From Pseudomonadota bacterium (GTDB taxonomy: Bacteria; Pseudomonadota; Gammaproteobacteria; Steroidobacterales; Steroidobacteraceae), in NCBI GenBank assembly GCA_023433705.1, contig JAEYUC010000100.1:1-52392 (forward strand): DNA of 52,392 bases, written 5' to 3'. Each line of letters begins with the position of its first letter. Within the stretch, counting starts at the first letter, position 1. The position numbers and the translations under genes were made by a program. The notes under the pieces are model-generated. The model did no database searches. It worked only from the letters and a program-made list of their open reading frames with translations, and was not told the DNA's origin. Shown here in pieces: positions 9,666 through 18,760 of this stretch.

Positions 9666-10571
9666 GTGGAACTCATCGTTTCGAACTGGCGACTCGCCGC
9701 GGTTGCCGCCCTGTTTTTTCTCGGCATCGCGGCACGGCGCGCCGGTTGGGGCAACGAGCTGCACGGCCGCAGGCTGCTGAACTTCGTCTTCAACGTCGGC
9801 CTGCCCATCCTGATCTTCGGCGCGCTCACGGGTGTGCCACTGGCGCGCGAACACGCGCTGCTGCCCGTCATCGCGATACTCGTGTCGCTGCTCGGATGGG
9901 CGGCGGCCGCGATCATGGCGCGGAGATTCCGGCTGCCGGCGGCGGGCGAGGGCGCCATGGTGATGTGCGCGATGGCGATGAACATCTCGCTCATCTATCC
10001 GTTCGCCGCGTTGAGCCTCGGCGCCGGCGCATTCGCGCAGCTCGTGATGTTCGACATGGGGCACGCGATCATGGTGTGGACCGTCACCACCGTAGTTGCG
10101 TGCAAATACGGCGGCCATGCCGACGACATCCCTGTCCTGCTGAAACGCACGCTCGCGGCGCCGCCACTGTGGGTGCTGTTCATTTCACTGGGCCTGAACG
10201 TCGGCGGTGCGCCCATCCCGCGCGATTTCCTGCACCTCGTGCTCGCGGTCGGACAGGCGCTGGTGCTGCTCGTGCCACTCGCGATGGGGTTGCTGGTGAG
10301 CCTGCACGGCCTGAAACGCCCCGAGGTCCTGACCGCGGTTGCACTGCGTTCCGGACTCGGCGCGTTGCTGGGGTTCGGCCTCGCCTGGTTGTTTGGCCTC
10401 GAGGGGTTATCCGCGGCCATCGCCACCATCGGGGCGGCGGCCCCCATCGGGTTCACGGCCGTCGTGCTGTCGGCCCGCGAAGAGATGGACCTCGACCTGG
10501 CCGCCAGCGCCGCGGCGATTTCCGTCTTCCTCGGCTCGATCTGGATTCCGCTGGTCTTATTGCTGGTTTAG
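9666..10571 (+). CDS. AEC-family (auxin efflux carrier-type) permease
   Basis: A 301-residue inner-membrane protein made almost entirely of hydrophobic helices (about 8-10), with the early NFVFNVGLPILIFGAL segment typical of AEC/PIN-like transporters. Bacterial members move malonate, malate or other carboxylates. It starts with GTG, ends 15 nt before the ThDP enzyme on the same strand, and may supply that enzyme with a carboxylate substrate; this link is inference. Confidence 0.85.
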   Translation: MELIVSNWRLAAVAALFFLGIAARRAGWGNELHGRRLLNFVFNVGLPILIFGALTGVPLAREHALLPVIAILVSLLGWAAAAIMARRFRLPAAGEGAMVMCAMAMNISLIYPFAALSLGAGAFAQLVMFDMGHAIMVWTVTTVVACKYGGHADDIPVLLKRTLAAPPLWVLFISLGLNVGGAPIPRDFLHLVLAVGQALVLLVPLAMGLLVSLHGLKRPEVLTAVALRSGLGALLGFGLAWLFGLEGLSAAIATIGAAAPIGFTAVVLSAREEMDLDLAASAAAISVFLGSIWIPLVLLLV

Positions 10572-10586
10572 CCTAGCTCATCCAAG

Positions 10587-12326
10587 GTGGAGTGGCTGGC
10601 CCGTCCGGCCGCAAGAGTGTCCACGATGTATACGGCGAGCTCGGCAATCCTCGATGCGCTGGTCGAAGGCGGCGTCGAATACCTGTTCGCGAACTTCGGC
10701 AGCGATCACCCGGGAATGATCGAGGCGATCGCGCAGGCGCGCGCGGCTAACAAGCCCTGCCCGAAAGTGATCACGTGCCCCACCGAAATGGTCGCGATGT
10801 CGGCGGCGCACGGATATGCCCAGGTCACCGGCCGCGCGCAGGCGGTGCTGGTGCACGTCGATTGCGGAACACAGGCGCTCGGCGGCGCCGTGCACAACGC
10901 GGCCAAGGGACGCGTGCCCGTGCTCATCGTCGCCGGAAGCTCGCCGGCCACGCAGGAAGGAGAGGCGCGCGGCAGCCGCAACGAATTCATCCAGTGGATC
11001 CAGGACGTGCCCGACCAGCGCGGACTGGTCCGCGGCTACGTGCGCTACGAGAGCGAAATCCGGGTCGGCGCGAACGCGAAGCAGATCGTGCATCGCGCGC
11101 TTCAGTTCGCGCACAGCGAGCCGCGCGGCCCGGTGTACGTGACGGCGGCGCGCGAGGTGCTGGAGAGCGAGGTGCCGCGAATTTCGCTCGATACGAGCGT
11201 CTGGCAGCCGCTCGCGGCGGCCGCGCTCGCGCCGCATGTCGTCGAAACGATGGCCGCGTCGCTGGTGACGGCGCAGCGACCGCTCGTCGTCACGTCCTAC
11301 CTGGGACGGAATCCCGCCGCGGTAGCGGAGCTGATCGGGCTGTGCGCCGAGGTCGGCATTGGTGTGCTCGAGTCGGTGCCCAGCTACGTCAATTTCCCGA
11401 CCGACAACGTTTGTTACCAGGGCGTTCAGTGGAACGAGCGTCGCCAGAACGAGGCGCTCGCCGCGGCCGACGTCGTGCTCGTCATCGACAGCGACGTGCC
11501 GTGGATCGGCGCGGTCAGCAAGCCGCGCCTGGGGGCGCGCGTGTTCCACATTGATTCGGATGCGCTCAAACAGCAGATGCCGCTGTGGTACATCGGCAGC
11601 GAAGTAGCGTGCCAGGCCGACGCGGCCATCGCGGTCGCGCAATTGCGTGCTGCATGCGCGCGGCTCATGCCCTCGCGCGAGCGGCTCGCCGAGCGCATGG
11701 GTCACCTCGAGGCGGCTCACGAGGCGTGGACGGGATTTCGCGCCGCGCACGAGCGACCGCAGGAACAGTTGACGCCGCAGTTCCTCGTGGCGTCGATCCG
11801 CGGCGCGGTGGGCCCCGAGGCGATCATCGTGAGCGAGGCGGTTACCAACTTCCACGTGGTTTCGCAGCACATGCAGCGCACGCTGCCCGGTACGTTGTTT
11901 TCGAGCGGCGGCGGTTCGCTGGGTTACAACGGCGGCGCGGCGTTCGGCATCAAGCTCGCGAAACCCGACGCGTTGGTGGTGTCGATCTGCGGCGACGGCA
12001 GCTATCTGTTCTCTCAACCTTCCGCCGTGCACTGGATGGCGCGGCGTTACAAGGCGCCGTTCCTGCACGTCGTGCTCAACAACGGCGGTTGGCAGGCGCC
12101 GCGCCAGGCGGTGGCGAGCGTGCATCCGAGGGGCCTCGCCGCGAATTCGCCGCACATCGACATCGATTTTGCGCAGCCACCGGATTACGGCGGCATCGCC
12201 GCGGCGGCGGGCGGCGCGCACGCCGAGGTGGTCACCAACACGGCGGAGGTGCTGCCCGCCATCGAGCGCGCGCTGTATGCCGTGCGCACGCAGCGCAGAT
12301 CGGCGGTCATCGACGCGCACGTCTGA
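10587..12326 (+). CDS. Thiamine-diphosphate-requiring enzyme (acetolactate synthase-like)
   Basis: A ThDP enzyme of the acetolactate synthase/benzoylformate decarboxylase superfamily, 579 residues from the first GTG. The activating glutamate is E67 in CPTEM. The ThDP/Mg motif is G469-D470-G471 through N498-N499 (VVLNNGG). FAD-binding residues of true acetolactate synthases are not evident to me, so a decarboxylase or lyase acting on a 2-oxo acid or acyl-CoA is likelier. The start is uncertain: GTG 10617 or ATG 10626 are equally possible and lie closer to the family N-terminus. It follows the AEC permease and converges on the amidohydrolase gene. Confidence 0.85.
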   Translation: MEWLARPAARVSTMYTASSAILDALVEGGVEYLFANFGSDHPGMIEAIAQARAANKPCPKVITCPTEMVAMSAAHGYAQVTGRAQAVLVHVDCGTQALGGAVHNAAKGRVPVLIVAGSSPATQEGEARGSRNEFIQWIQDVPDQRGLVRGYVRYESEIRVGANAKQIVHRALQFAHSEPRGPVYVTAAREVLESEVPRISLDTSVWQPLAAAALAPHVVETMAASLVTAQRPLVVTSYLGRNPAAVAELIGLCAEVGIGVLESVPSYVNFPTDNVCYQGVQWNERRQNEALAAADVVLVIDSDVPWIGAVSKPRLGARVFHIDSDALKQQMPLWYIGSEVACQADAAIAVAQLRAACARLMPSRERLAERMGHLEAAHEAWTGFRAAHERPQEQLTPQFLVASIRGAVGPEAIIVSEAVTNFHVVSQHMQRTLPGTLFSSGGGSLGYNGGAAFGIKLAKPDALVVSICGDGSYLFSQPSAVHWMARRYKAPFLHVVLNNGGWQAPRQAVASVHPRGLAANSPHIDIDFAQPPDYGGIAAAAGGAHAEVVTNTAEVLPAIERALYAVRTQRRSAVIDAHV

Positions 12327-12341
12327 GCGGATCCGATCCAG

Positions 12342-13370
12342 TCAGCGGATTCCGAACAGCTTCTCGGCGTTGGTCTGGAAATATTTCTTCTTGTCCTCGG
12401 CCGACATCGGCAGATTGTCGGAGACGGTCACTTCCGCGGCGAGGTACTGGTACGGATAGTCCATCGCATACAGCGTGTGATCCGGACCCATGACCTTGTG
12501 GCAGAACATGATCGCGGGTTCCCACGCCACGCCGCTGTTCGTGACGTACACGTTCTCGCGCAGGTATTCGCTCGGGGTGCGTTTCAGTTCCTTGAGCATC
12601 GGGTAACGCTTCGCGGCGATCTGCGCGCGGTGCATGTAATCGATGCGGTACATCCAGTACGGCAGCGCCTCGCCGCAATGACCGACGATCATCTTCAATT
12701 TCGGGAAGCGGTCGAATACCCCCGCGACGATGATCCGCAACAGGTGCAGGCCAGTCTCGGCCTGAAATCCGAACACGGCGCCGTCGAGCCCGGCCTCCAG
12801 GTAGGGCGCGATCATGTCGCGCGGCGGTGAGTTCGGGTGCAGGTAGACAGGCGCGTCGAGCGCCTCGGCGGCCTCGAAGATGGCCCAGAACTTCGGGTCA
12901 TCGAGCCGCTCGCCCATCGTGTGCGAGTTGATGATGACGCCGCGCAGGCCGAGCTGGCGGACGCCGCGCTCGATCTCGCGCGCGGCCGCCGGCGGATCCT
13001 GCGGCGCCGCGGCCGCGAGGCCGACGAAACGAGTCGGGTGACGCGCGATCGCCGCGGCCAGTTCGTCGTTGCTGTCGCGCGCGAGTGAGTTCGCGGTCGC
13101 GGCATCGAACACCTGCACGCCGGGCGAAGTCAGCGACAACACCTGCATGTCGATGCCGGCCGAATCCATGTCGGCGATTCGCTCGACGCCCAGATCCTGC
13201 AGACGGTCGATGATGAAACGTGCGCGTTCGCTCGGGCTGCCTAGATAGAAACCCCACAGGCTCTTGAACCCCGGATCGTCGTAGCCGTCCGCGAGCAGTT
13301 CGCGGAACCCGTTCATCTGATCGCGGGTGGCGAAGGCTTCTTCGGTGGCGATGCGGCGATAGTCGGCCAT
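12342..13370 (-). CDS. ACMSD-type metal-dependent amidohydrolase/decarboxylase
   Basis: A 342-residue TIM-barrel amidohydrolase-2 family protein. It opens with ATEEAF, where ACMSD and gamma-resorcylate decarboxylase carry a metal ligand, and has HPNSPP, VGHCGEALPYWMYRID and YAMDYPYQ, which hold the remaining metal and catalytic His/Asp positions. Family members decarboxylate aromatic or muconate acids without oxygen, or hydrolyse lactones. The ATG at 13370 is preferred over a GTG three codons upstream. It diverges from the aldehyde dehydrogenase gene, and the pair probably serve one catabolic pathway. Confidence 0.85.
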   Translation of the reverse strand: MADYRRIATEEAFATRDQMNGFRELLADGYDDPGFKSLWGFYLGSPSERARFIIDRLQDLGVERIADMDSAGIDMQVLSLTSPGVQVFDAATANSLARDSNDELAAAIARHPTRFVGLAAAAPQDPPAAAREIERGVRQLGLRGVIINSHTMGERLDDPKFWAIFEAAEALDAPVYLHPNSPPRDMIAPYLEAGLDGAVFGFQAETGLHLLRIIVAGVFDRFPKLKMIVGHCGEALPYWMYRIDYMHRAQIAAKRYPMLKELKRTPSEYLRENVYVTNSGVAWEPAIMFCHKVMGPDHTLYAMDYPYQYLAAEVTVSDNLPMSAEDKKKYFQTNAEKLFGIR

Positions 13371-13548
13371 GGGGATCACCCGGATGAGACAGGAATTCCT
13401 TGCAAATCATGGCACGGGCACGCCCGGCGCCGATTGCGCGAGGCGTCGCGAAAGTGTTCGCGAAGGATCGAGTCAACTGTCCATTGCGGCCGCTTCATGG
13501 TTGCCGTTTCATGAGGGATCGAACCGCATCGCGCACGCCGGAATCACC

Positions 13549-15018
13549 ATGTCAGCACACGTCAAGCCCATCGATCCGTCCGCCACGCAGCCTTATCCGG
13601 AGCTCACGCTGTTCATCGACGGCGAGTGGTTGGGCGCGCAAGAACGGAAGACGCAACCGGTCGTCAATCCCGCGACGGAAGAAGTCCTGGGCCAACTGCC
13701 GCACGCGACGCCGGCCGATCTCGAACGCGCGCTCGCGGCCGCGCAGCGCGCGTGGAGTGAATGGCGCGCACTGCTGCCCGTGCAGCGCTCGAAGATCCTC
13801 AAGAAAGCCGCGGACTCGATCCGCGCGCGCGCCGAGGAGATCGCGCGCATCGCGACGCTCGAGATGGGCAAGACGATCCACGAGACGCGGATCGAAGTGC
13901 AGGCGTCGGCGGAAATCTTCGAGTGGTATGGCGAGGAGGGTCGCCGTGCTTACGGTCGCGTGTTGCCGCAGCGAATGCCCGGTCAGCGCATGACCATCGT
14001 GAAAGAACCCGTGGGCCCGGTGGCCGCGTTCGCGCCGTGGAATTTCCCGGCGGGCAATCCGGCGCGCAAGCTGGGGGCGGCGCTTGCCGCGGGATGCCCG
14101 TGCATTCTCAAGCCCGCGGAAGAGGCGCCCGGCACCGCGCTCGCGATCGCGCGCGCCTTGCACGACGCGGGCGTGCCGCGCGGTGCGCTCGCCATCGTGT
14201 TCGGCGTGCCACATGAAGTCTCCCGGCAACTCATCGCTTCGCCGATCATCCGCAAGATTTCGTTCACGGGCTCCGTGCCGGTCGGCAAACAGCTCATGAA
14301 GCTCGCGGCCGACGGCATGAAACGCACGACGATGGAACTCGGCGGACACGCGCCGGTGATCGTGTTCGACGATGTCGACGTCGACAAGGTGCTCGATGCC
14401 TGCGTCACCGCGAAGTACCGCAACGCGGGCCAGGTGTGTGTCTCGCCGACACGTTTCTACGTGCAGGAGTCCATCTACCCGAAGTTCGCGGAAGGCTTCG
14501 CGGCGCGCGCGCAGGCGTTGCCCGTGGGCCCAGGCATCGACGAGGCGAACCGGATGGGGCCGCTCGCGCACGCGCGGCGTCTGCCGGCGGTGCAGGGCAT
14601 CATCGACGATGCGGTCGAACATGGCGCGCGGCTGCTCGCGGGCGGCAAACGCATCCAGCGCAGGGGATTCTTCTTCGAGCCGACGGTGCTCGCGGACATA
14701 CCGATTGCCGCGCGCATCATGAACGAGGAGCCGTTCGGTCCCATTGCGCTGCTGAACCCGTTCCGCGACTTCGACGCGGTTTTGGCCGAGGCGAACCGCC
14801 TGCCGTTTGGCCTCGCGGCCTTCGGTTTCACGAACGATGCGCGCCGCGTCAATCTGCTGGGCGAGAAGCTCGAGGCCGGCATGATCGGTCTCAACAGCTT
14901 TCAGATCTCGGTGCCCGAGGCGCCGTTCGGCGGCGTGAAGGAAAGTGGCCACGGCAGCGAGGAGGGTATCGAGGGACTCGAGGCCTGTCTCGTGACGAAG
15001 TTCATCAGCCAGGGCTGA
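13549..15018 (+). CDS. NAD(P)-dependent aldehyde dehydrogenase (succinate-semialdehyde type)
   Basis: A 489-residue ALDH-superfamily enzyme oxidising an aldehyde to an acid. It has the cofactor loop FAPWNFPAGNPARK, ISFTGSVPVGK, the general base E263 in MELGGHAP, the nucleophile C297 in NAGQVCVSPTR, and EEPFGPIALL. It most resembles the GabD/succinate-semialdehyde group. The frame is open to 13369, but residues before MSAHVKPIDP do not look like ALDH, so ATG 13549 is used; the ribosome site there is weak. Neighbours (amidohydrolase, AraC regulator) suggest a catabolic role. Confidence 0.9.
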   Translation: MSAHVKPIDPSATQPYPELTLFIDGEWLGAQERKTQPVVNPATEEVLGQLPHATPADLERALAAAQRAWSEWRALLPVQRSKILKKAADSIRARAEEIARIATLEMGKTIHETRIEVQASAEIFEWYGEEGRRAYGRVLPQRMPGQRMTIVKEPVGPVAAFAPWNFPAGNPARKLGAALAAGCPCILKPAEEAPGTALAIARALHDAGVPRGALAIVFGVPHEVSRQLIASPIIRKISFTGSVPVGKQLMKLAADGMKRTTMELGGHAPVIVFDDVDVDKVLDACVTAKYRNAGQVCVSPTRFYVQESIYPKFAEGFAARAQALPVGPGIDEANRMGPLAHARRLPAVQGIIDDAVEHGARLLAGGKRIQRRGFFFEPTVLADIPIAARIMNEEPFGPIALLNPFRDFDAVLAEANRLPFGLAAFGFTNDARRVNLLGEKLEAGMIGLNSFQISVPEAPFGGVKESGHGSEEGIEGLEACLVTKFISQG

Positions 15019-15074
15019 TGTCGCGCGAGAACTACGCGCGCGTATCCATTCTTGCGAGTGGATCCCGCTTCGAA

Positions 15075-16043
15075 CTAGGCGGCGACTTCGATCTTCTCGC
15101 GCCGGTACTCGCGTGGCGTCGCGCCGTACTTCGCGCGGAACACGCGACCAAAGTGCGTCGGGCTGTTGAAGCCGTAGTCGAATGCGATCGCGGTCACCGT
15201 GCGGCCGCGTTGCGAGGGCGACAGCAGTGCGCGCGAACAGGCTTCGAGACGGCGGCGCAGGATGTAGCGCGCGACGGTTTCGTCCTGGTCCGAGAACAGG
15301 TGATGCAGGTAACGCGTCGTCATCTTGCACGCGTCGGCGATGCGCGTCGGCGTGAGCTCGGGATCGTTCAGGTGCGCTTCGATGTAATTGATGATGCGGA
15401 TGCGATGCGCGGTGGCGAGTGACGAGCGGTCAGAGCGGGACTGCGGCAGGTCGGCGTAGGCCGCCGCGACGAGGTCCAGGATCGCGACGTTTATGCGTGC
15501 GGCCACCGACTGGTCCATGCTCTTCTGGAACTCGAACCAGTAGTTGCGCAGAAAACGCGAGAGCAGGGCGCACACCCCGGTGCCACCGGCCATCGGAATG
15601 GCGACGAGACACTCGGGACAGGCGATGTGGCGGCGCAGGATGGCGTCGGGAATGCCCAGCACCAGCATGCGGTTCGCGCCGCCGAAAGCGATTTCGTAAT
15701 GGCGTGTGCTGTCGCACAACGTAAAGTCGCCGGCGCGCAGATGGGCTTCGCGCCCGTCCTGCCGGTTCGTGCTTTCACCTTCCATCTGCAGATGCAGGAA
15801 GAACAGCGACGAACGCGTGCGGGCGACGTGCGCGCGCGAATGCCTCACGAGCTGCGCGTCCGAGTAGACCTCGGCGAGCGTCAGGTCGCCGATCGAGGCG
15901 CGCTGGATGGATCCGGTGAATGTGCGGATGTCGACCGGATCGGAAACGAGTGGTGAAAAGCTTTCGCTCGCACGATCGTTCCAGTAGGTGAGTTTGCGTC
16001 TCGGATCCAGACCTGCGGTCGAGAACGATTCCACTGTAGCCAT
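15075..16043 (-). CDS. AraC-family transcriptional activator
   Basis: A 322-residue regulator. Residues about 1-200 form a cupin-like sensing domain of the AraC-binding-2 type (HLQMEGES..., LRAGDFTLCDSTRHYEI). Residues about 215-318 hold two helix-turn-helix motifs, ending with VTAIAFDYGFNSPTHFGRVFRAKYGATPREYR, broken here only for naming: the core is GFNSPTHFGRVFRAKYG. It lies between the ALDH gene (convergent) and the MarR operon (divergent), so it may control either through the dyad-rich gap at 16044-16214. The inducer is unknown, but relatives respond to aromatic acids or amines. Confidence 0.9.
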   Translation of the reverse strand: MATVESFSTAGLDPRRKLTYWNDRASESFSPLVSDPVDIRTFTGSIQRASIGDLTLAEVYSDAQLVRHSRAHVARTRSSLFFLHLQMEGESTNRQDGREAHLRAGDFTLCDSTRHYEIAFGGANRMLVLGIPDAILRRHIACPECLVAIPMAGGTGVCALLSRFLRNYWFEFQKSMDQSVAARINVAILDLVAAAYADLPQSRSDRSSLATAHRIRIINYIEAHLNDPELTPTRIADACKMTTRYLHHLFSDQDETVARYILRRRLEACSRALLSPSQRGRTVTAIAFDYGFNSPTHFGRVFRAKYGATPREYRREKIEVAA

Positions 16044-16080
16044 GACTCCCTCCCCCTCGAGGTGTCCGACGATGTGGCGT

Positions 16081-16143
16081 TAGTTATACGTGATAGTTAT
16101 TTCGAGTAACCAATTGGTAGTTCTGATAGGAGCTATCGACCAA
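16081..16143. promoter_or_regulatory. Dyad-rich AT-rich control region between divergent AraC and MarR genes
   Basis: This AT-rich patch in a GC-rich chromosome holds ACCAATTGGT (16109-16118, perfect palindrome), GATAG-GAG-CTATC (16125-16137), and two copies of TAGTTAT 13 bp apart (16081, 16094). TTGGT and ACCAA also flank the second dyad. MarR proteins bind 10-20 bp palindromes in their own promoters and AraC proteins bind direct repeats, so both kinds of site are plausible here. Confidence 0.5.
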
Positions 16144-16214
16144 TCCGAGTTCCCTGCCGGTCGAGAAGCAACCGGGGCCCCGGCTCAGCATTTGCGGCGT
16201 ACGGAAGGGGATAC

Positions 16215-16646
16215 GTGGTGGTTCGAACGGCGCCGTTGAGGGATCTGATCGGTTACGCGCTGCGCCGGGCGCAGGGCGCCGTGTATGCGGATCTGAACGA
16301 TTCGCTATCCGAACTCGACCTGCGCCCCGTCCAGTACACATTGTTGCTCATGGTCGCGGAGAATCCGGGGGCCAGCCAGTCCGGGGTCTGCGAGGCCCTG
16401 GGTATCCAGAAAGCAAATTGCGTGCCGACGATGAGCGAGCTCGAGCGGCGCGGGTTCATCATCCGCAAGAAATCCACGAGCGATGCCCGCAGCTACGAGT
16501 TGCACGTCACCGCGAAGGGCAAGCGCATGCTGCAGCGTGCGGGTGAGGTACAGGCGTCGCACGAACGAAAACTCATCGAGCGCATCGGCATCAACGGCCG
16601 TGACCAATTGCTCGAACTTTTGGGTAAGCTCACCGACCTCAAATGA
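16215..16646 (+). CDS. MarR-family transcriptional regulator
   Basis: A 143-residue winged-helix regulator. The recognition region SQSGVCEALGIQKANCVPTM and the wing KKSTSDARSYELHVTAKG (about 75-105) are typical of MarR. The start is GTG (16215 or the adjacent 16218) after GAAGGGG. Its stop overlaps the start of the beta-oxidation enzyme by ATGA, so it is translationally coupled to it. That layout, and the CoA-ester chemistry next door, suggest it is relieved by an acyl-CoA or aromatic ligand, as known for CouR/FerR-type MarR proteins. This is inference. Confidence 0.88.
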   Translation: MVVRTAPLRDLIGYALRRAQGAVYADLNDSLSELDLRPVQYTLLLMVAENPGASQSGVCEALGIQKANCVPTMSELERRGFIIRKKSTSDARSYELHVTAKGKRMLQRAGEVQASHERKLIERIGINGRDQLLELLGKLTDLK

Positions 16647-18760
16647 CCCGTCCAATCGTCGAATTGCAACGCCACGGTGACATCGCAGTCATCGTGGTCG
16701 AGAACCCTCCCGTCAACACGATCACCGCCGAGGTCCGCTCGGGGTTGTTCGGCGCGCTCGCGCACATGCGCACGGACCCGACGTTCAAGGCGCTCGTGCT
16801 GCGCTGCGAAGGCAACAACTTCTTCACGGGCGCCGACATCAATGAATTCTCGGGGCCGCCCAAGGAGGCGGAGTACCGCGAGCTCTACGGCCAGTTCGAG
16901 AATCTGCCGATTCCCTGCGTGGCAGCGCTGCACGGCTCCGCCATCGGCGGCGGATTCGAGCTCGCGCTGGCGTTCCATTATCGAGTCGCTACGCCGACCG
17001 CGAAGGTCATGCTGCCCGAGGTCACGCTCGGCATCATTCCCGGCGCGGGCGGATCACAGCGGCTGCCGCGACTGATCGGGCCCGACAAGGCGCTGCGCAT
17101 GATCTTCGATGCGAAGCCGGTGCCGGCGCCGATTGCGAAGGAGCAGGGGCTCATCGACGAGATCGTCGAGGGTGACCTGGTCGCGGGCGCCGTCGCGTAC
17201 GCGAACGCGCTGGTCGCGCGCGACGCGGGGCCGCGGCCCACGTCGGCGCGCACCGTCGATACGAGCGTGTTCACGCCGGAGTTCGATGCGAAGTGGCGCG
17301 CGGAGGCGCTGCGGCTGTATCCGAATCGCACGGCCGCGCTGACCGCACTCGAAGCGGTGAAAGCGAGCGCGTTGCCGATCGAGCAGGGCCTGCTCGAGGA
17401 AGACAAGTTCGCCAATCACACCAAGGGCACGATCGAAGCGAAGGCCGCGATTCACGTGTTCTTCGCGGAGCGCGAGAGCCGCAAAGTCGAAGGGTTGCCA
17501 CCGGGCGAGGCGCGCAAGGTTGCCAGCGCCGGTGTGATCGGCGCGGGCACGATGGGCGGCGGCATCGCGATCGCATTCGCGAACGCGGGTGTTCCGGTCA
17601 CGCTGCTCGATGCGAACGAGGCGGGACTCGCGAAAGGCCTCGCGACGGTCGATGCGACTTTCGGCTCGATGGTCAAGCGCGGCCGCATGAACGAGGCCGA
17701 GAAGGCGCGCCGGCTCGGATTCATCAAGGGCTCGCTGAGCTACGACGATCTGAAGCAGGCCGACGTGATCATCGAGGCCGTGTTCGAAAGCATGGATCTC
17801 AAGAAGTCGGTGATCGGGCAGGTGAGCGCCGTGGCGAAGACTGGCGCGCTGATCGCGACCAACACCTCGACGCTCGACATCGACGAGATTGCGAAGGCGA
17901 CATCGTCGCCGGCAGATTTCATCGGGCTGCATTTCTTCTCGCCGGCGAACGTGATGCCGCTGCTCGAGGTCGTTCGCGGCCAGGCGACTTCGCCCACTTC
18001 GATCCGCACGGCGATGGAACTCGCGAAGACCCTGCGCAAGACGCCAGTGCTCGCACGCGTTTGTTACGGCTTCATCGGCAATCGCATGATGGAAGGCTAT
18101 GCGCGCGAGGCGCTGCGGCTGACGCTCGAAGGCGCGACGCCGCGGCGCGTCGACACCGTGCTGGAGCAGTTCGGCATGGCGATGGGCATTCTCGCGGTGT
18201 TCGACATGGCCGGTATCGACGTCGGCGTGAACGTGCATCGCACGAACGCGCACATGTATCCGCCGGATCCGACTTACTACCAGGCGGATGCCGCGCTGCA
18301 CGCGGTCGGACGCCTGGGTCAGAAGACCGGAAAGGGTTTCTACAAATACGAGAAAGGCGATCGCACGCGATACGACGATCCGGAGGCGATCGAGATCCTG
18401 CGCAATCGCGGCGCCGAGCTCGGCGTGAAGCCGCGCGAACACACGGACGAGGAAATCCTCGAGCGATGCCTGTATCCGCTGCTCAACGAAGGATTGAAGA
18501 TCCTCGACGAGGGCATCGCGCAACGCGCGAGCGACGTGGACGTCGTGTGGTGCGCGGGATATGGCTTTCCGCGTTATCGCGGCGGGCCGATGTTCTACGC
18601 GGATACGTTGGGGTTGCCGACGCTGCTCGCGGGGATGGAGAAATATCGCGAGATGTTCGGTCCCATGCATTGGGAACCGGCGCCGTTGCTGGTGCGCCTC
18701 GTGCGCGAAGGCCGTACTCTTGCGGACTGGGATGAGGAACACCGCGGAGTCGCGAAGTGA
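16643..18760 (+). CDS. Bifunctional enoyl-CoA hydratase/3-hydroxyacyl-CoA dehydrogenase
   Basis: A 705-residue two-domain beta-oxidation enzyme. Residues 1-190 form a crotonase domain with the oxyanion-hole segments NFFTGADINEF and GSAIGGGFELALAFHYR, and the catalytic-glutamate region PEVTLGIIPGAGGSQRLPR. Residues about 295-700 form the NAD-dependent dehydrogenase, with G300-A-G302-T-M-G305 and NTSTLDIDEIA plus LHFFSPANVMPLLEVV. The length and domain order match FadJ and peroxisomal multifunctional enzymes. It overlaps the MarR gene (ATGA) and the next gene (GTGA), forming a three-gene operon probably dedicated to one CoA-ester pathway, not general fatty-acid oxidation. Confidence 0.93.
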   Translation: MTRPIVELQRHGDIAVIVVENPPVNTITAEVRSGLFGALAHMRTDPTFKALVLRCEGNNFFTGADINEFSGPPKEAEYRELYGQFENLPIPCVAALHGSAIGGGFELALAFHYRVATPTAKVMLPEVTLGIIPGAGGSQRLPRLIGPDKALRMIFDAKPVPAPIAKEQGLIDEIVEGDLVAGAVAYANALVARDAGPRPTSARTVDTSVFTPEFDAKWRAEALRLYPNRTAALTALEAVKASALPIEQGLLEEDKFANHTKGTIEAKAAIHVFFAERESRKVEGLPPGEARKVASAGVIGAGTMGGGIAIAFANAGVPVTLLDANEAGLAKGLATVDATFGSMVKRGRMNEAEKARRLGFIKGSLSYDDLKQADVIIEAVFESMDLKKSVIGQVSAVAKTGALIATNTSTLDIDEIAKATSSPADFIGLHFFSPANVMPLLEVVRGQATSPTSIRTAMELAKTLRKTPVLARVCYGFIGNRMMEGYAREALRLTLEGATPRRVDTVLEQFGMAMGILAVFDMAGIDVGVNVHRTNAHMYPPDPTYYQADAALHAVGRLGQKTGKGFYKYEKGDRTRYDDPEAIEILRNRGAELGVKPREHTDEEILERCLYPLLNEGLKILDEGIAQRASDVDVVWCAGYGFPRYRGGPMFYADTLGLPTLLAGMEKYREMFGPMHWEPAPLLVRLVREGRTLADWDEEHRGVAK

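Noticed and set aside
10578..12320. 580-codon minus-strand frame opposite the ThDP enzyme
   Set aside because: Exactly antisense to a well-conserved gene, with Arg/His/Asp-rich low-complexity translation.
15019..15074. Hairpin ATCCATTC/GAGTGGAT after the ALDH stop as a terminator
   Set aside because: One wobble pair and no T-run; too weak to annotate as a terminator.
13552..15330. 592-codon minus-strand frame opposite the aldehyde dehydrogenase
   Set aside because: Antisense shadow; the ALDH frame has all catalytic residues.
17054..18742. 562-codon minus-strand frame opposite the beta-oxidation enzyme
   Set aside because: Antisense shadow without recognisable domain or ribosome site.
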